Below, piece after piece: positions 34,145 to 42,310 of a DNA stretch of 64,000 bases. The stretch's first letter is position 1, and every line of letters starts with the position of its first letter. The notes beneath the pieces were generated by a model that was not told the origin of the DNA, did no database searches, and saw only the letters and a program-made list of their open reading frames with translations. Made by a program: the position numbers and the translations under genes. The DNA is from Alistipes sp. (GTDB taxonomy: Bacteria; Bacteroidota; Bacteroidia; Bacteroidales; Rikenellaceae), in contig JAGATC010000020.1 of NCBI GenBank assembly GCA_017621455.1, positions 62,001 to 126,000 of the forward strand, in the 5' to 3' direction.

Positions 34145-36973
34145 ATGAAAACCTTTGACAGCTTTGTAGACCGTCATATCGGTCTAAACACCAAGGAGGA
34201 TCTCCAGGAGATGCTCGCAACCATCGGCGTGGCTTCAGTTGAGGAGCTTCTGCAGCAGGTTATCCCCCAGAATATCCGTCTTAAGAAGGATCTCGACCTT
34301 CCCGCAGCTATGAGCGAGTATGAGTATGCAGCGCACATCGGTGAGCTTGCAGCCAAGAACCGTACCTTCCGCTCATTCATCGGTATGGGCTACTATCCCA
34401 ACGTAGTGCCCGCCGTAGTTTCGCGCAACGTATTCGAGAACCCCGCATGGTATACATCATACACCCCCTATCAGGCTGAGATTTCGCAGGGCCGTTTGGA
34501 GGCGTTGCTCAACTACCAGACAGCTATCCTCTCGCTCACAGGCATGGAGGTAGCTAACTGCTCACTTTTGGACGAGGCTACAGCTACTGCCGAGGCTATG
34601 CTTATGATGTACGCTTTGCGCTCACGCGAGGCCGTAAAGCAGGGTCGCAACCAGATTTTTGTTGATGAGAACATCTTCCCACACACCCTCGACGTGCTTC
34701 TGACACGCTCAGAGCCCTTCGGCATCGAGATTATCCGCGACGACTTTGCATCGTACGAGTTCTCGGGTAAGGAGTTTGGCGCTATCGTGCAGTACCCCGC
34801 AGCTAATGGTGAGGTGCGCGACTATGCAGCCTTTGCAGCTAAGGCTCACGAGGCGGGCATCACCGTAACAGCCGTTGCCGACCTTCTCTCGTTGGCACTG
34901 CTTAAGTCGCCAGCAGAGTGGGGTGCCGACATCGCTGTGGGTACTACTCAGCGTCTCGGTTGCCCTATGGGTATGGGTGGTCCAAGCGCAGGTTATATGG
35001 CTACACGCGATGCCTACAAGCGTCAGATGCCTGGCCGTATCATCGGCGTATCGGTTGACCGTCTTGGCAACAAGGCACTCCGTATGTCGCTACAGATGCG
35101 TGAGCAGCATATCAAGCGCGAGAAGGCTACATCGAACATCTGTACTGCACAGGCATTGATGGCTTCGATGGTGGGCTTCTATTGTATATATAATGGTAAG
35201 GAGGGCTTGCAGCGTGCAGCACTCAACGCCCACACCGCAGCCGTGACCGTTAAGGAGGCTTTGGAGGCTATGGGCTACGTGGTACGCACTAAGGCCTTGT
35301 TTGACACCCTTGAGGTGGAGGCTGAGGCTGCCGTAATCCAGGATATCGCCCTCGCTCGCGAGATCAATATGTTCTACCCCGCAGATGACTGCGTACGTAT
35401 GTCGTTCGACGAGGTGACAACCGACGCCGAGCTTCAGACCATCGTCGACATCTTCGCTGAGGCACGTGGCAAGAAGGCTAAGACCGTAAAGCGTGCAGAG
35501 GCCGCTATCGCCGAGGAGGTAAAGCGTCAGAGCGACTTCTTCACCGAGAAGATATTTAACTCGTACCGCACCGAGACCGAGATGATGCGTTATATCAAGC
35601 GCCTCGAGTTGCGCGACATCTCGCTTATGAACTCTATGATTTCGCTCGGCTCGTGCACCATGAAGCTCAACGCTGCGCAGCTTATGCAGCCACTATCGTT
35701 GGCAGGCTTCCAGAACGTACACCCCTTCGCTCCTGCCGACCAGACTGAGGGCTACCGCGAGCTTATCTCGAACCTCGAGGGCTACCTCGCAACAATCACA
35801 GGCTTCGCTGGCTGTACACTCCAGCCCAACTCTGGTGCTGCAGGTGAGTACACCGGTCTGCTTATCATCCGCGCATACCACCAGAGCCGTGGTCAGGGCT
35901 ACCGTAACATCATCCTTATCCCATCATCGGCACACGGCACCAACCCCGCGTCTGCAGCTATGGCGGGCATGAAGATCGTTATCGTAGCGTGCGACGAGAA
36001 TGGTAACATCGACGTTGAGGATTTGAAGAAGAAGGCCGAGGAGCACGCATCGGAGCTCTGCGGCTTGATGGTGACATATCCCTCTACTCACGGTGTCTTC
36101 GAGAGCCGCATCCGCGACATCGTAGACGCTGTACACGACGCTGGCGGTCAGGTATATATGGATGGTGCTAATATGAATGCCCAGGTGGGTCTCACTAACC
36201 CTGGCTATATCGGTGCCGACGTATGTCACCTCAACCTCCACAAGACCTTCGCTATGCCTCACGGCGGTGGTGGTCCTGGCGTTGGCCCCGTATGCGTTGC
36301 TGAGCACCTCGTTAAGTTCTTGCCTACACACTCTCTTATGGAGACTGGTGGCGAGGAGGGTATCACCGCAGTTTCATCATCACCATGGGGTTCTGCAATG
36401 TTGCTCCCCATCACCTACGGCTACATCCGTATGCTCGGCTTCGAGGGCTTGCGTCGCTCTACAGAGATGGCCATCGTCAATGCCAACTATATGTCGTCGG
36501 CACTTAAGCACGAGTACCGCACATACTACTCTGGCGAGACTGGCCGCGTAGGTCACGAGATGATTCTCGACCTCACACGCTTCAAGCACGACTACAATAT
36601 CGACTGCGGCGATATCGCTCACCGTCTTATGGACTATGGCTACCACGCTCCAACCCTCTCATTCCCTGTGCATGAGACACTTATGGTTGAGCCTACCGAG
36701 TCGGAGTCTAAGGCAGAGATGGATCGCTTCATCCAGGCACTCATCCAGATTAAGCGCGAGTGCGAGGCTGCCGCAGCTGCTGGCAATGCCGACAACGTGG
36801 TTGTCAATGCTCCACATACAGCACGCGAGCTTGCAGGCGAGTGGAACCACCCATACTCACGCGAGGAGGCTGCATTCCCCTTGGAGTGGATCGTTGAGGG
36901 TAAGTTCTTCCCATACGTAACCAAGATTGATAATGGTTATGGTGACCGTAATCTTGTGTGCCGCTGTAACTAA
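34145..36973 (+). CDS. gcvP: Glycine dehydrogenase (decarboxylating), P-protein of the glycine cleavage system
   Basis: A 942-residue protein, the full-length fused alpha-beta form. Both PLP-fold halves are present; the lysine that binds PLP is K700 in HLNLHKTFAMPHGGGGPG. The N-terminus DSFVDRHIGLNTKE is standard. It decarboxylates glycine and passes the aminomethyl group to GcvH. gcvH, gcvT and lpd are not in the window, so the gene is unlinked from the rest of its complex here. Structured repeat 2 begins directly at the stop codon and probably provides the terminator. Confidence 0.97.
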   Translation: MKTFDSFVDRHIGLNTKEDLQEMLATIGVASVEELLQQVIPQNIRLKKDLDLPAAMSEYEYAAHIGELAAKNRTFRSFIGMGYYPNVVPAVVSRNVFENPAWYTSYTPYQAEISQGRLEALLNYQTAILSLTGMEVANCSLLDEATATAEAMLMMYALRSREAVKQGRNQIFVDENIFPHTLDVLLTRSEPFGIEIIRDDFASYEFSGKEFGAIVQYPAANGEVRDYAAFAAKAHEAGITVTAVADLLSLALLKSPAEWGADIAVGTTQRLGCPMGMGGPSAGYMATRDAYKRQMPGRIIGVSVDRLGNKALRMSLQMREQHIKREKATSNICTAQALMASMVGFYCIYNGKEGLQRAALNAHTAAVTVKEALEAMGYVVRTKALFDTLEVEAEAAVIQDIALAREINMFYPADDCVRMSFDEVTTDAELQTIVDIFAEARGKKAKTVKRAEAAIAEEVKRQSDFFTEKIFNSYRTETEMMRYIKRLELRDISLMNSMISLGSCTMKLNAAQLMQPLSLAGFQNVHPFAPADQTEGYRELISNLEGYLATITGFAGCTLQPNSGAAGEYTGLLIIRAYHQSRGQGYRNIILIPSSAHGTNPASAAMAGMKIVIVACDENGNIDVEDLKKKAEEHASELCGLMVTYPSTHGVFESRIRDIVDAVHDAGGQVYMDGANMNAQVGLTNPGYIGADVCHLNLHKTFAMPHGGGGPGVGPVCVAEHLVKFLPTHSLMETGGEEGITAVSSSPWGSAMLLPITYGYIRMLGFEGLRRSTEMAIVNANYMSSALKHEYRTYYSGETGRVGHEMILDLTRFKHDYNIDCGDIAHRLMDYGYHAPTLSFPVHETLMVEPTESESKAEMDRFIQALIQIKRECEAAAAAGNADNVVVNAPHTARELAGEWNHPYSREEAAFPLEWIVEGKFFPYVTKIDNGYGDRNLVCRCN

Positions 36974-37111
36974 TTTGTTGTGATAAGGCAGCATCTGCTG
37001 CCGCTAACCAAAGTAAATGCGGATAGGCAGTACGCTTTAGTACAGCCTATCCGCATTTCTTTTGCCGAGCGTTGCACTCGGCACCCGTCTGATAGCAAAT
37101 TGGGTCGTGGG
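36972..37111 (+). repeat. Structured intergenic repeat, copy 2
   Basis: It begins at the gcvP stop. Outer arms AATTTG (36972-36977) and CAAATT (37096-37101) enclose three hairpins: GGCAGCA...TGCTGCC (36987-37002), the central 13-bp stem (37015-37027 with 37046-37058) tipped by CAGTAC...GTACAG (GTAC at 37030 and 37040) followed by CTTTT, and TGCCGAG...CTCGGCA (37063-37083). The trailing motif GGGTCGTGGGG ends the element. A four-way-junction fold is drawn from base pairing seen by eye. Confidence 0.8.
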
Positions 37112-37346
37112 GTACTCGATTGTCGTATTCCAAATTCGCGACCTCGCGAAAAACACCCTACAGATACGCCCAACGCAGGTTTTTATTTTTTGTGAATAAA
37201 GTGTCGAAAAATAGTGCTGAAAGATTACCGAAATCATGCGAAAAATCACGAATTTTGTATGCCTGAATTATCCCCCAAATCCTAATATAGGCGTGGGATA
37301 GTTGGCCGGAAGTTCGGAGAAATAATACGAAAAAATAATATACACT
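37112..37346. other. Leader/intergenic region upstream of nrdJ
   Basis: About 235 bp, AT-rich in the half next to nrdJ. No cobalamin-box (GCCACTG-like) element, no good TAnnTTTG box at a proper distance and no ORF were recognised. Confidence 0.4.
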
Positions 37347-39899
37347 ATGGCTCAAAACACTAACAATGAACACGTTAACGTGGTAAAGTACGAGGATGCT
37401 GTTGCAGCGTCTAAGAAGTATTTTGCTGGCGACGAGCTTGCCGCACAGGTGTGGGTAAGCAAGTATGCGCTTAAGGACTCTTTCGGAAACATCTTCGAGC
37501 TTTCTCCCGAGGATATGCACAATCGTATCGCTCGTGAGCTTGCACGCATCGAGAACAACTATCCCAACCCTCTTAGCGAGAAGCAGATATTCGAGCTCCT
37601 CGACCACTTCCGCTATGTCATCCCCCAGGGTGGCCCTATGACAGGTATCGGTAACAACCTCCAGGTAGCATCGCTCTCGAACTGCTTCGTTATCGGCCAT
37701 AAGAACCCAGCTGACTCGTATGGCGGTATCTTCCGCATGGACGAGGAGCAGGTGCAGCTTATGAAGCGTCGTGGTGGCGTGGGTCACGACCTCTCACACA
37801 TCCGACCCACAGGTAGCCCCGTCTTGAACTCGGCACTCACCTCTACTGGTATCGTCCCCTTCATGGAGCGCTACTCTAACTCTACACGTGAGGTTGCGCA
37901 GGATGGTCGTCGTGGCGCCTTGATGCTCTCGTTGCTTATCAAGCACCCCGATGCTGAGCGCTTCATCGACGCTAAGGTCGACACGGGCAAGGTTACTGGC
38001 GCTAACGTATCTATAAAGGTGGATGATGGCTTTATGCGTGCTGCCTTGGCGGGTGAGTCATACCGCCAGCAGTTCCCCGTAAATGCTGAGAAGCCCACCT
38101 ACGTGCAGGACATTGATGCTAAGAAACTATGGGATAAGATTATTCACAACGCGTGGAAGTCGGCAGAGCCTGGCGTATTGTTCTGGGATACCATCATCCG
38201 CGAGAGTGTGCCCGACTGCTACGCCGAAGATGGCTTCCGCACAGTGTCGACAAACCCCTGTGGTGAGATTCCATTGTGTCCCTACGATAGTTGCCGCCTC
38301 TTGGCCTTGAACCTGTTGAGCTACGTGGATGAGCCATTTACAAAGGCTGCCAAGTTCAACTTCGAGAAGTTCAAGGAGCATGTAGCTATGGCTATGCACC
38401 TTATGGACGACATCATCGATCTGGAGCTCGAGAAGGTGGAGCTTATCATCAATAAGATTGCGTCAGACCCCGAGGATGACGACGTACGTCGCGTAGAGCT
38501 CGAGCTTTGGAAGAAGATTAAGGATATGGCCTTGAAGGGTCGCCGTACAGGTCTCGGCATCACCGCTGAGGGTGACATGCTCGCAGCACTCGGTCTACGT
38601 TACGGCTCGGAGGAGGCTATCGACTTTGCTGTTACCGTGCATAAGACCCTCGCAGTGGAGGCTTACCGTGCATCTGTAATGATGGCCAAGGATCGTGGTG
38701 CCTTCGGTGTGTTCGACTTTGCTAAGGAGCAGGGTAATCCCATGGTTGAGCGCATCTGCGAGGCGGCTCCCGAGCTTCGTGAGCTTATGAAGCAGTATGG
38801 TCGTCGTAACATCGCCATGCTTACCATCGCACCCACAGGTACAACATCGCTTATGTCGCAGACAACATCGGGCATCGAGCCTGTGTTCCGTCCCGTATAC
38901 AAGCGTCGTCGTAAGATCAACCCCTCGGATAAGGATCAGCAGGCGTCGTTCGTAGATGAGACTGGCGAGAAGTTCATCGAGTACTACGTATATCACCACC
39001 AGTTTGTTAAGTGGCTCGAGATCAATGGCTACGACACCACTCGCTTGCAGAATATCTCGGAGGAGGAACTCGACAAGTGGCTCAAGGCTTCGCCCTACTA
39101 TAAGGCTACAGCCAACGACATTGACTGGGTTGCTAAGGTTAAGATGCAGGGTGCTATCCAGAAGTGGGTAGACCACTCAATCTCGGTTACTGTAAACCTC
39201 CCCAACGAGGTTACCGAGGAGCTTGTTGCCGAGGTATACCGCACAGCGTGGGAGAGCGGCTGTAAGGGTATCACCGTATACCGTGATGGCTGCCGCGATG
39301 GCGTATTGCTCGACGTTAAGTCTAAGGAAAACAACAAGAAGCAGTGCGAGAACCCACAGTCTATCCGTCGTCCCGAGTCTATTCCTGCGGATATCGTTCG
39401 CTTCAAGAACGGCAAGGAGGACTGGATTGCATTTGTAGGTAAGCAGTACGACCGCCCCTACGAGATCTTTACAGGTAAGATTGAGGAGGATGCTATGTAC
39501 ATCCCCAAGACCATAACCCATGGTAACATCATCAAGGTTACTGAGGCTGATGGCTCCAAGCGTTACGACTTCCAGTATCAGGACCGCTATGGCTACATCA
39601 ACACCATCGGTGGTATCTCGCGTCTGTTCGACGAGGAGTTCTGGAACTATGCTAAGCTTATCTCGGGCGTATTACGCTACGGCATGCCTATCGACAAGGT
39701 TGTTCAGCTTGTTGACGGCTTGCACCTCGACTCTGAGACCATCAACACCTGGAAGAATGGTGTGGAGCGCGCACTGAAGCAGTATATCAAGGATGGTACG
39801 CGCGGTAAGGGTCGCTGCCCACAGTGTGGCGAGGAGAACATGGCATACCAGAATGGCTGTTTAACCTGCATGGCATGTGGTTACTCTAAATGTAACTAA
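37347..39899 (+). CDS. nrdJ: Adenosylcobalamin-dependent ribonucleoside-diphosphate reductase (class II)
   Basis: An 850-residue protein. Substrate-site and radical motifs of RNR are visible: SLSNCFVIG, RRGGVGHDLSHIRPTGSPV, STNPCGEIPL (catalytic Cys) and PTGTTSLMSQTTSGIEPVF. The C-terminus is a zinc-ribbon-like CPQCGEEN...CLTCMACGYSKC, which holds the redox-active tail cysteines of this clade. It makes deoxyribonucleotides without oxygen dependence, using coenzyme B12. No ATP-cone is obvious at the N-terminus. It is monocistronic, followed by structured repeat 3. Confidence 0.94.
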   Translation: MAQNTNNEHVNVVKYEDAVAASKKYFAGDELAAQVWVSKYALKDSFGNIFELSPEDMHNRIARELARIENNYPNPLSEKQIFELLDHFRYVIPQGGPMTGIGNNLQVASLSNCFVIGHKNPADSYGGIFRMDEEQVQLMKRRGGVGHDLSHIRPTGSPVLNSALTSTGIVPFMERYSNSTREVAQDGRRGALMLSLLIKHPDAERFIDAKVDTGKVTGANVSIKVDDGFMRAALAGESYRQQFPVNAEKPTYVQDIDAKKLWDKIIHNAWKSAEPGVLFWDTIIRESVPDCYAEDGFRTVSTNPCGEIPLCPYDSCRLLALNLLSYVDEPFTKAAKFNFEKFKEHVAMAMHLMDDIIDLELEKVELIINKIASDPEDDDVRRVELELWKKIKDMALKGRRTGLGITAEGDMLAALGLRYGSEEAIDFAVTVHKTLAVEAYRASVMMAKDRGAFGVFDFAKEQGNPMVERICEAAPELRELMKQYGRRNIAMLTIAPTGTTSLMSQTTSGIEPVFRPVYKRRRKINPSDKDQQASFVDETGEKFIEYYVYHHQFVKWLEINGYDTTRLQNISEEELDKWLKASPYYKATANDIDWVAKVKMQGAIQKWVDHSISVTVNLPNEVTEELVAEVYRTAWESGCKGITVYRDGCRDGVLLDVKSKENNKKQCENPQSIRRPESIPADIVRFKNGKEDWIAFVGKQYDRPYEIFTGKIEEDAMYIPKTITHGNIIKVTEADGSKRYDFQYQDRYGYINTIGGISRLFDEEFWNYAKLISGVLRYGMPIDKVVQLVDGLHLDSETINTWKNGVERALKQYIKDGTRGKGRCPQCGEENMAYQNGCLTCMACGYSKCN

Positions 39900-39908
39900 A
39901 ATTTCTTG

Positions 39909-40050
39909 AATTTCTTGATAGAAGGGGCATCCTTCGACGCCTCAATCCAAAGAGCGAATGGGAAATACGCAAAGTATGTCCCATCCGCTCTTTCTCTTTA
40001 TCGGCGCCAAATTATGCCCCTTCTATCAAGAAATTGGGGTCGTGGGGTGC
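39909..40050 (+). repeat. Structured intergenic repeat, copy 3, with perfect 22-bp outer inverted repeat
   Basis: Outer arms 39909-39930 and 40014-40035 are perfect reverse complements (22 bp). Inside is the central stem (39949-39963 with 39979-39993, one A-C mismatch) and at its tip ATAC...GTAT in place of GTAC...GTAC, a paired replacement that keeps the inner stem. CTCTTT follows the stem. The element ends with GGGGTCGTGGGG (about 40036-40047), the same trailing motif as copies 2 and 6. Confidence 0.8.
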
Positions 40051-40094
40051 CTGATGGTTGTGCCCTCTCTCTCACCAAGTATTCCATATAACAA

Positions 40095-40121
40095 CAGGGT
40101 GACCCAATTTGGATCACCCTG
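40095..40121 (-). terminator. Hairpin after the BACON lipoprotein gene at 40140
   Basis: CAGGGTGA (40095-40102) pairs with TCACCCTG (40114-40121), extended by two inner G-C pairs. It lies 19 nt after the minus-strand gene; the tract beyond it is T-rich (TTGTTATA). Confidence 0.5.
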
Positions 40122-40139
40122 CTTGCTTGTCACCTCGCA

Positions 40140-42083
40140 CTAAAGCTGTCGAAGTTTAATGTCGGTAGATTGTCTCTGTGCCGTAGGCTCATCCTCCAAG
40201 CCGAGCTTCTCGATAATCTCCTCAAGAGGCTTCTTGGTCTCTGCGCTGTACTCATACATAAAAGGATCCGATACCCACATTGGTGAGTAGTTACCCTTGT
40301 TGTCCATAATTACGGCACATATTACGTACAATACGCCACTCTCGCCGGTTAGCAACTTCTTCTGTGCCGAAGTGTAGGTAACGAGGTCATTGAAGATAGC
40401 CTCCTGACCCTCGATGGCAAATCTGTCAGCACGATATATTGTGAAGAAGGTATCCTGCGTAGGCTCGGCGGTCTCAATCTCCGACCACATAGCATACCAA
40501 CCCATCGACTCGAACATAGAGTAGTTGTAGTACTTATCTGGGAAGCGTGCTTCAAGCTCCATAAGGCTGAATGGACCATCCCATCTTACATCAACGATGC
40601 TATTTTGGCACTCACCCTCTGCCTCGGTAGTGAAGTCGACGCGGAAGAGTTCTGTAGTGACAGTGTTGCCATAGTAGCCGAAGGCCATTACCGTGTAACC
40701 AGTCTCTGGCTTGAGGCTGTTGACGTGGCTGAATATAGAGCCACGATAGAGCGACATGTCGAAGTTGTTCAGTAGCCAGCTGATAATCTCTGCATCTGAC
40801 GTTGTAGGCACCTCCTCTGTGGCCACGAGTGCTATGGTATATGGCTCGTCGGTAGTGGGGGTGACAGTGATGTCGGCTACGCGCACATAGTTATTCTCAA
40901 CCTTTATGTCGAGAACCATATCGGACATCTCAACGGCCTCTGTGCTAAAGTTAATAAGCTGGGGCTTTGATGCCACCTGTGGTAGGCCATCCACCATCTC
41001 TATGGCGTAGATAACCATAGCATAGTTTGTAGCGGCCTTACGTACCTCCGAGTAGGTCTCCTCGCCCTGCAGACACATAATCTCCAAGAGCTGCTCGGGG
41101 GTGTAGCCCGACTGCATATATATCGAAATCATACTCATCCAGGTGTTCGCCACAGTGCGTGCATAGCTATCGTCGAGCTCCGAGCCTGGCGAGCGATACA
41201 TATAGTCGCCCTCCTCGTAGATGTCGAGGTAGTATTTACCATCGTAGTTTACAGGCTTGATGTTGTACGTAGCCTCGGGACCATTCACCTCTATCTGTAC
41301 GTCGAACTCAACAACAGAGAGCTCCGATGATGAGAGTGAGAACATGGTATATGCGATGGGCGAAGCCAATGAGTAGTCGTTGTTCTCGGCATTAACCTCG
41401 ATGGCGTAAGCGTAGAGGACATACTCCTTATCGGGGGTCATATTTGTCCAGCTGATGGTGCTCTCGCCCTTGAATGCAATCTGGTTCATCAACAAAAACT
41501 CCTCCAACATTGCCACGTCGTACTGCTCGGCCATTCCCATAAAGTAGTTGTAATCGTCGATGAAGAGATCCTCGGCAGTGGCGATACCCATATTGTAGAA
41601 ATAGTCGAGCTCCGCCATATATATAATATAAGGTACCTCGTGGTCTGAAGGCACTACCTTTGATGTACACGTAGTCGTGGTCTTGTTGCTAATCTCCATC
41701 TGGAATGTAACACCCTCAAAGCCAGCCTGCTTTACCTCCAAGTAGACATTCTCTATGGCAGGATACTTAATGGCAATTTTGGTTGTGCGCTCCTCGTTTG
41801 CAGGGTTTGCAGCCACCTTAAATCGAAGTGTACCGTTATCACCCTTAAGGTCTGTAATCCACTCCACATCGGCTGTTGCAACGATGTCGATGCCCGTGAT
41901 GCCGTTTGTGACGGTATAGTTCACCGCGCAGTCTCCACCATCAGCGTCAACATCGATAGAGCTCTCGGCAAGCTCTATGGTTGTGGTCTTTGGAGTCTCG
42001 TCGATAGGAGTCTCGTTACACCCCGCCGCAAAAAGTGCTGCTACGAGCGTCGTAAGGAGCACTGAAAGTTTAATCTTTTTCAT
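40140..42083 (-). CDS. BACON-domain exported lipoprotein
   Basis: A protein of 647 residues from the ATG at 42083 (MKKIKLS); six codons further upstream are open but give no better signal peptide. Cys22 (FAAGC) is the lipidation site, followed by an acidic stretch (NETPIDE) of the sort found after surface-exported lipoproteins. Residues about 35-120 form a BACON domain (SIDVDADGGDCAVNYTV, ADVEWITDL, AIKYPAIENVYLEVKQAG). The remainder is repeated beta-rich modules with LKPETGYTVMAFGYYG-type ends. BACON domains are thought to bind glycans or mucin; function here is unknown. It is divergent from a related gene at 42311. Confidence 0.82.
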   Translation of the reverse strand: MKKIKLSVLLTTLVAALFAAGCNETPIDETPKTTTIELAESSIDVDADGGDCAVNYTVTNGITGIDIVATADVEWITDLKGDNGTLRFKVAANPANEERTTKIAIKYPAIENVYLEVKQAGFEGVTFQMEISNKTTTTCTSKVVPSDHEVPYIIYMAELDYFYNMGIATAEDLFIDDYNYFMGMAEQYDVAMLEEFLLMNQIAFKGESTISWTNMTPDKEYVLYAYAIEVNAENNDYSLASPIAYTMFSLSSSELSVVEFDVQIEVNGPEATYNIKPVNYDGKYYLDIYEEGDYMYRSPGSELDDSYARTVANTWMSMISIYMQSGYTPEQLLEIMCLQGEETYSEVRKAATNYAMVIYAIEMVDGLPQVASKPQLINFSTEAVEMSDMVLDIKVENNYVRVADITVTPTTDEPYTIALVATEEVPTTSDAEIISWLLNNFDMSLYRGSIFSHVNSLKPETGYTVMAFGYYGNTVTTELFRVDFTTEAEGECQNSIVDVRWDGPFSLMELEARFPDKYYNYSMFESMGWYAMWSEIETAEPTQDTFFTIYRADRFAIEGQEAIFNDLVTYTSAQKKLLTGESGVLYVICAVIMDNKGNYSPMWVSDPFMYEYSAETKKPLEEIIEKLGLEDEPTAQRQSTDIKLRQL

Positions 42084-42196
42084 AGTTCTGTTTATAGACA
42101 CACTTAAGTATAGTTTATTTTCCTAGGCAAAGATATGATTTTTATTGCTGCGGAGCAAGAATTGTACTCGTTTCTTTGAAAAAAAAATTGTAGATA

Positions 42197-42227
42197 TTTG
42201 TAGGTTTAGAATTTATCATTATATTTG
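42197..42227 (+). promoter_or_regulatory. Promoter of the lipoprotein gene at 42311
   Basis: TTTG (42197-42200), exactly 19 nt, TATATTTG (42220-42227): a perfect Bacteroidota promoter. Expected leader about 77 nt, AT-rich. Confidence 0.8.
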
Positions 42228-42310
42228 CTCCTTGAAGAGATGTTTTTTAGTTAAAAATTTTAGAAACTACATATACAAATTAATTACAACTAATCAATTA
42301 AAACTAATCT

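Noticed and set aside
37112..37346. Cobalamin riboswitch upstream of the B12-dependent nrdJ
   Set aside because: No B12-box-like GCCACTG core or suitable 180-200 nt fold could be recognised; the segment is AT-rich and partly occupied by repeat copy 2.
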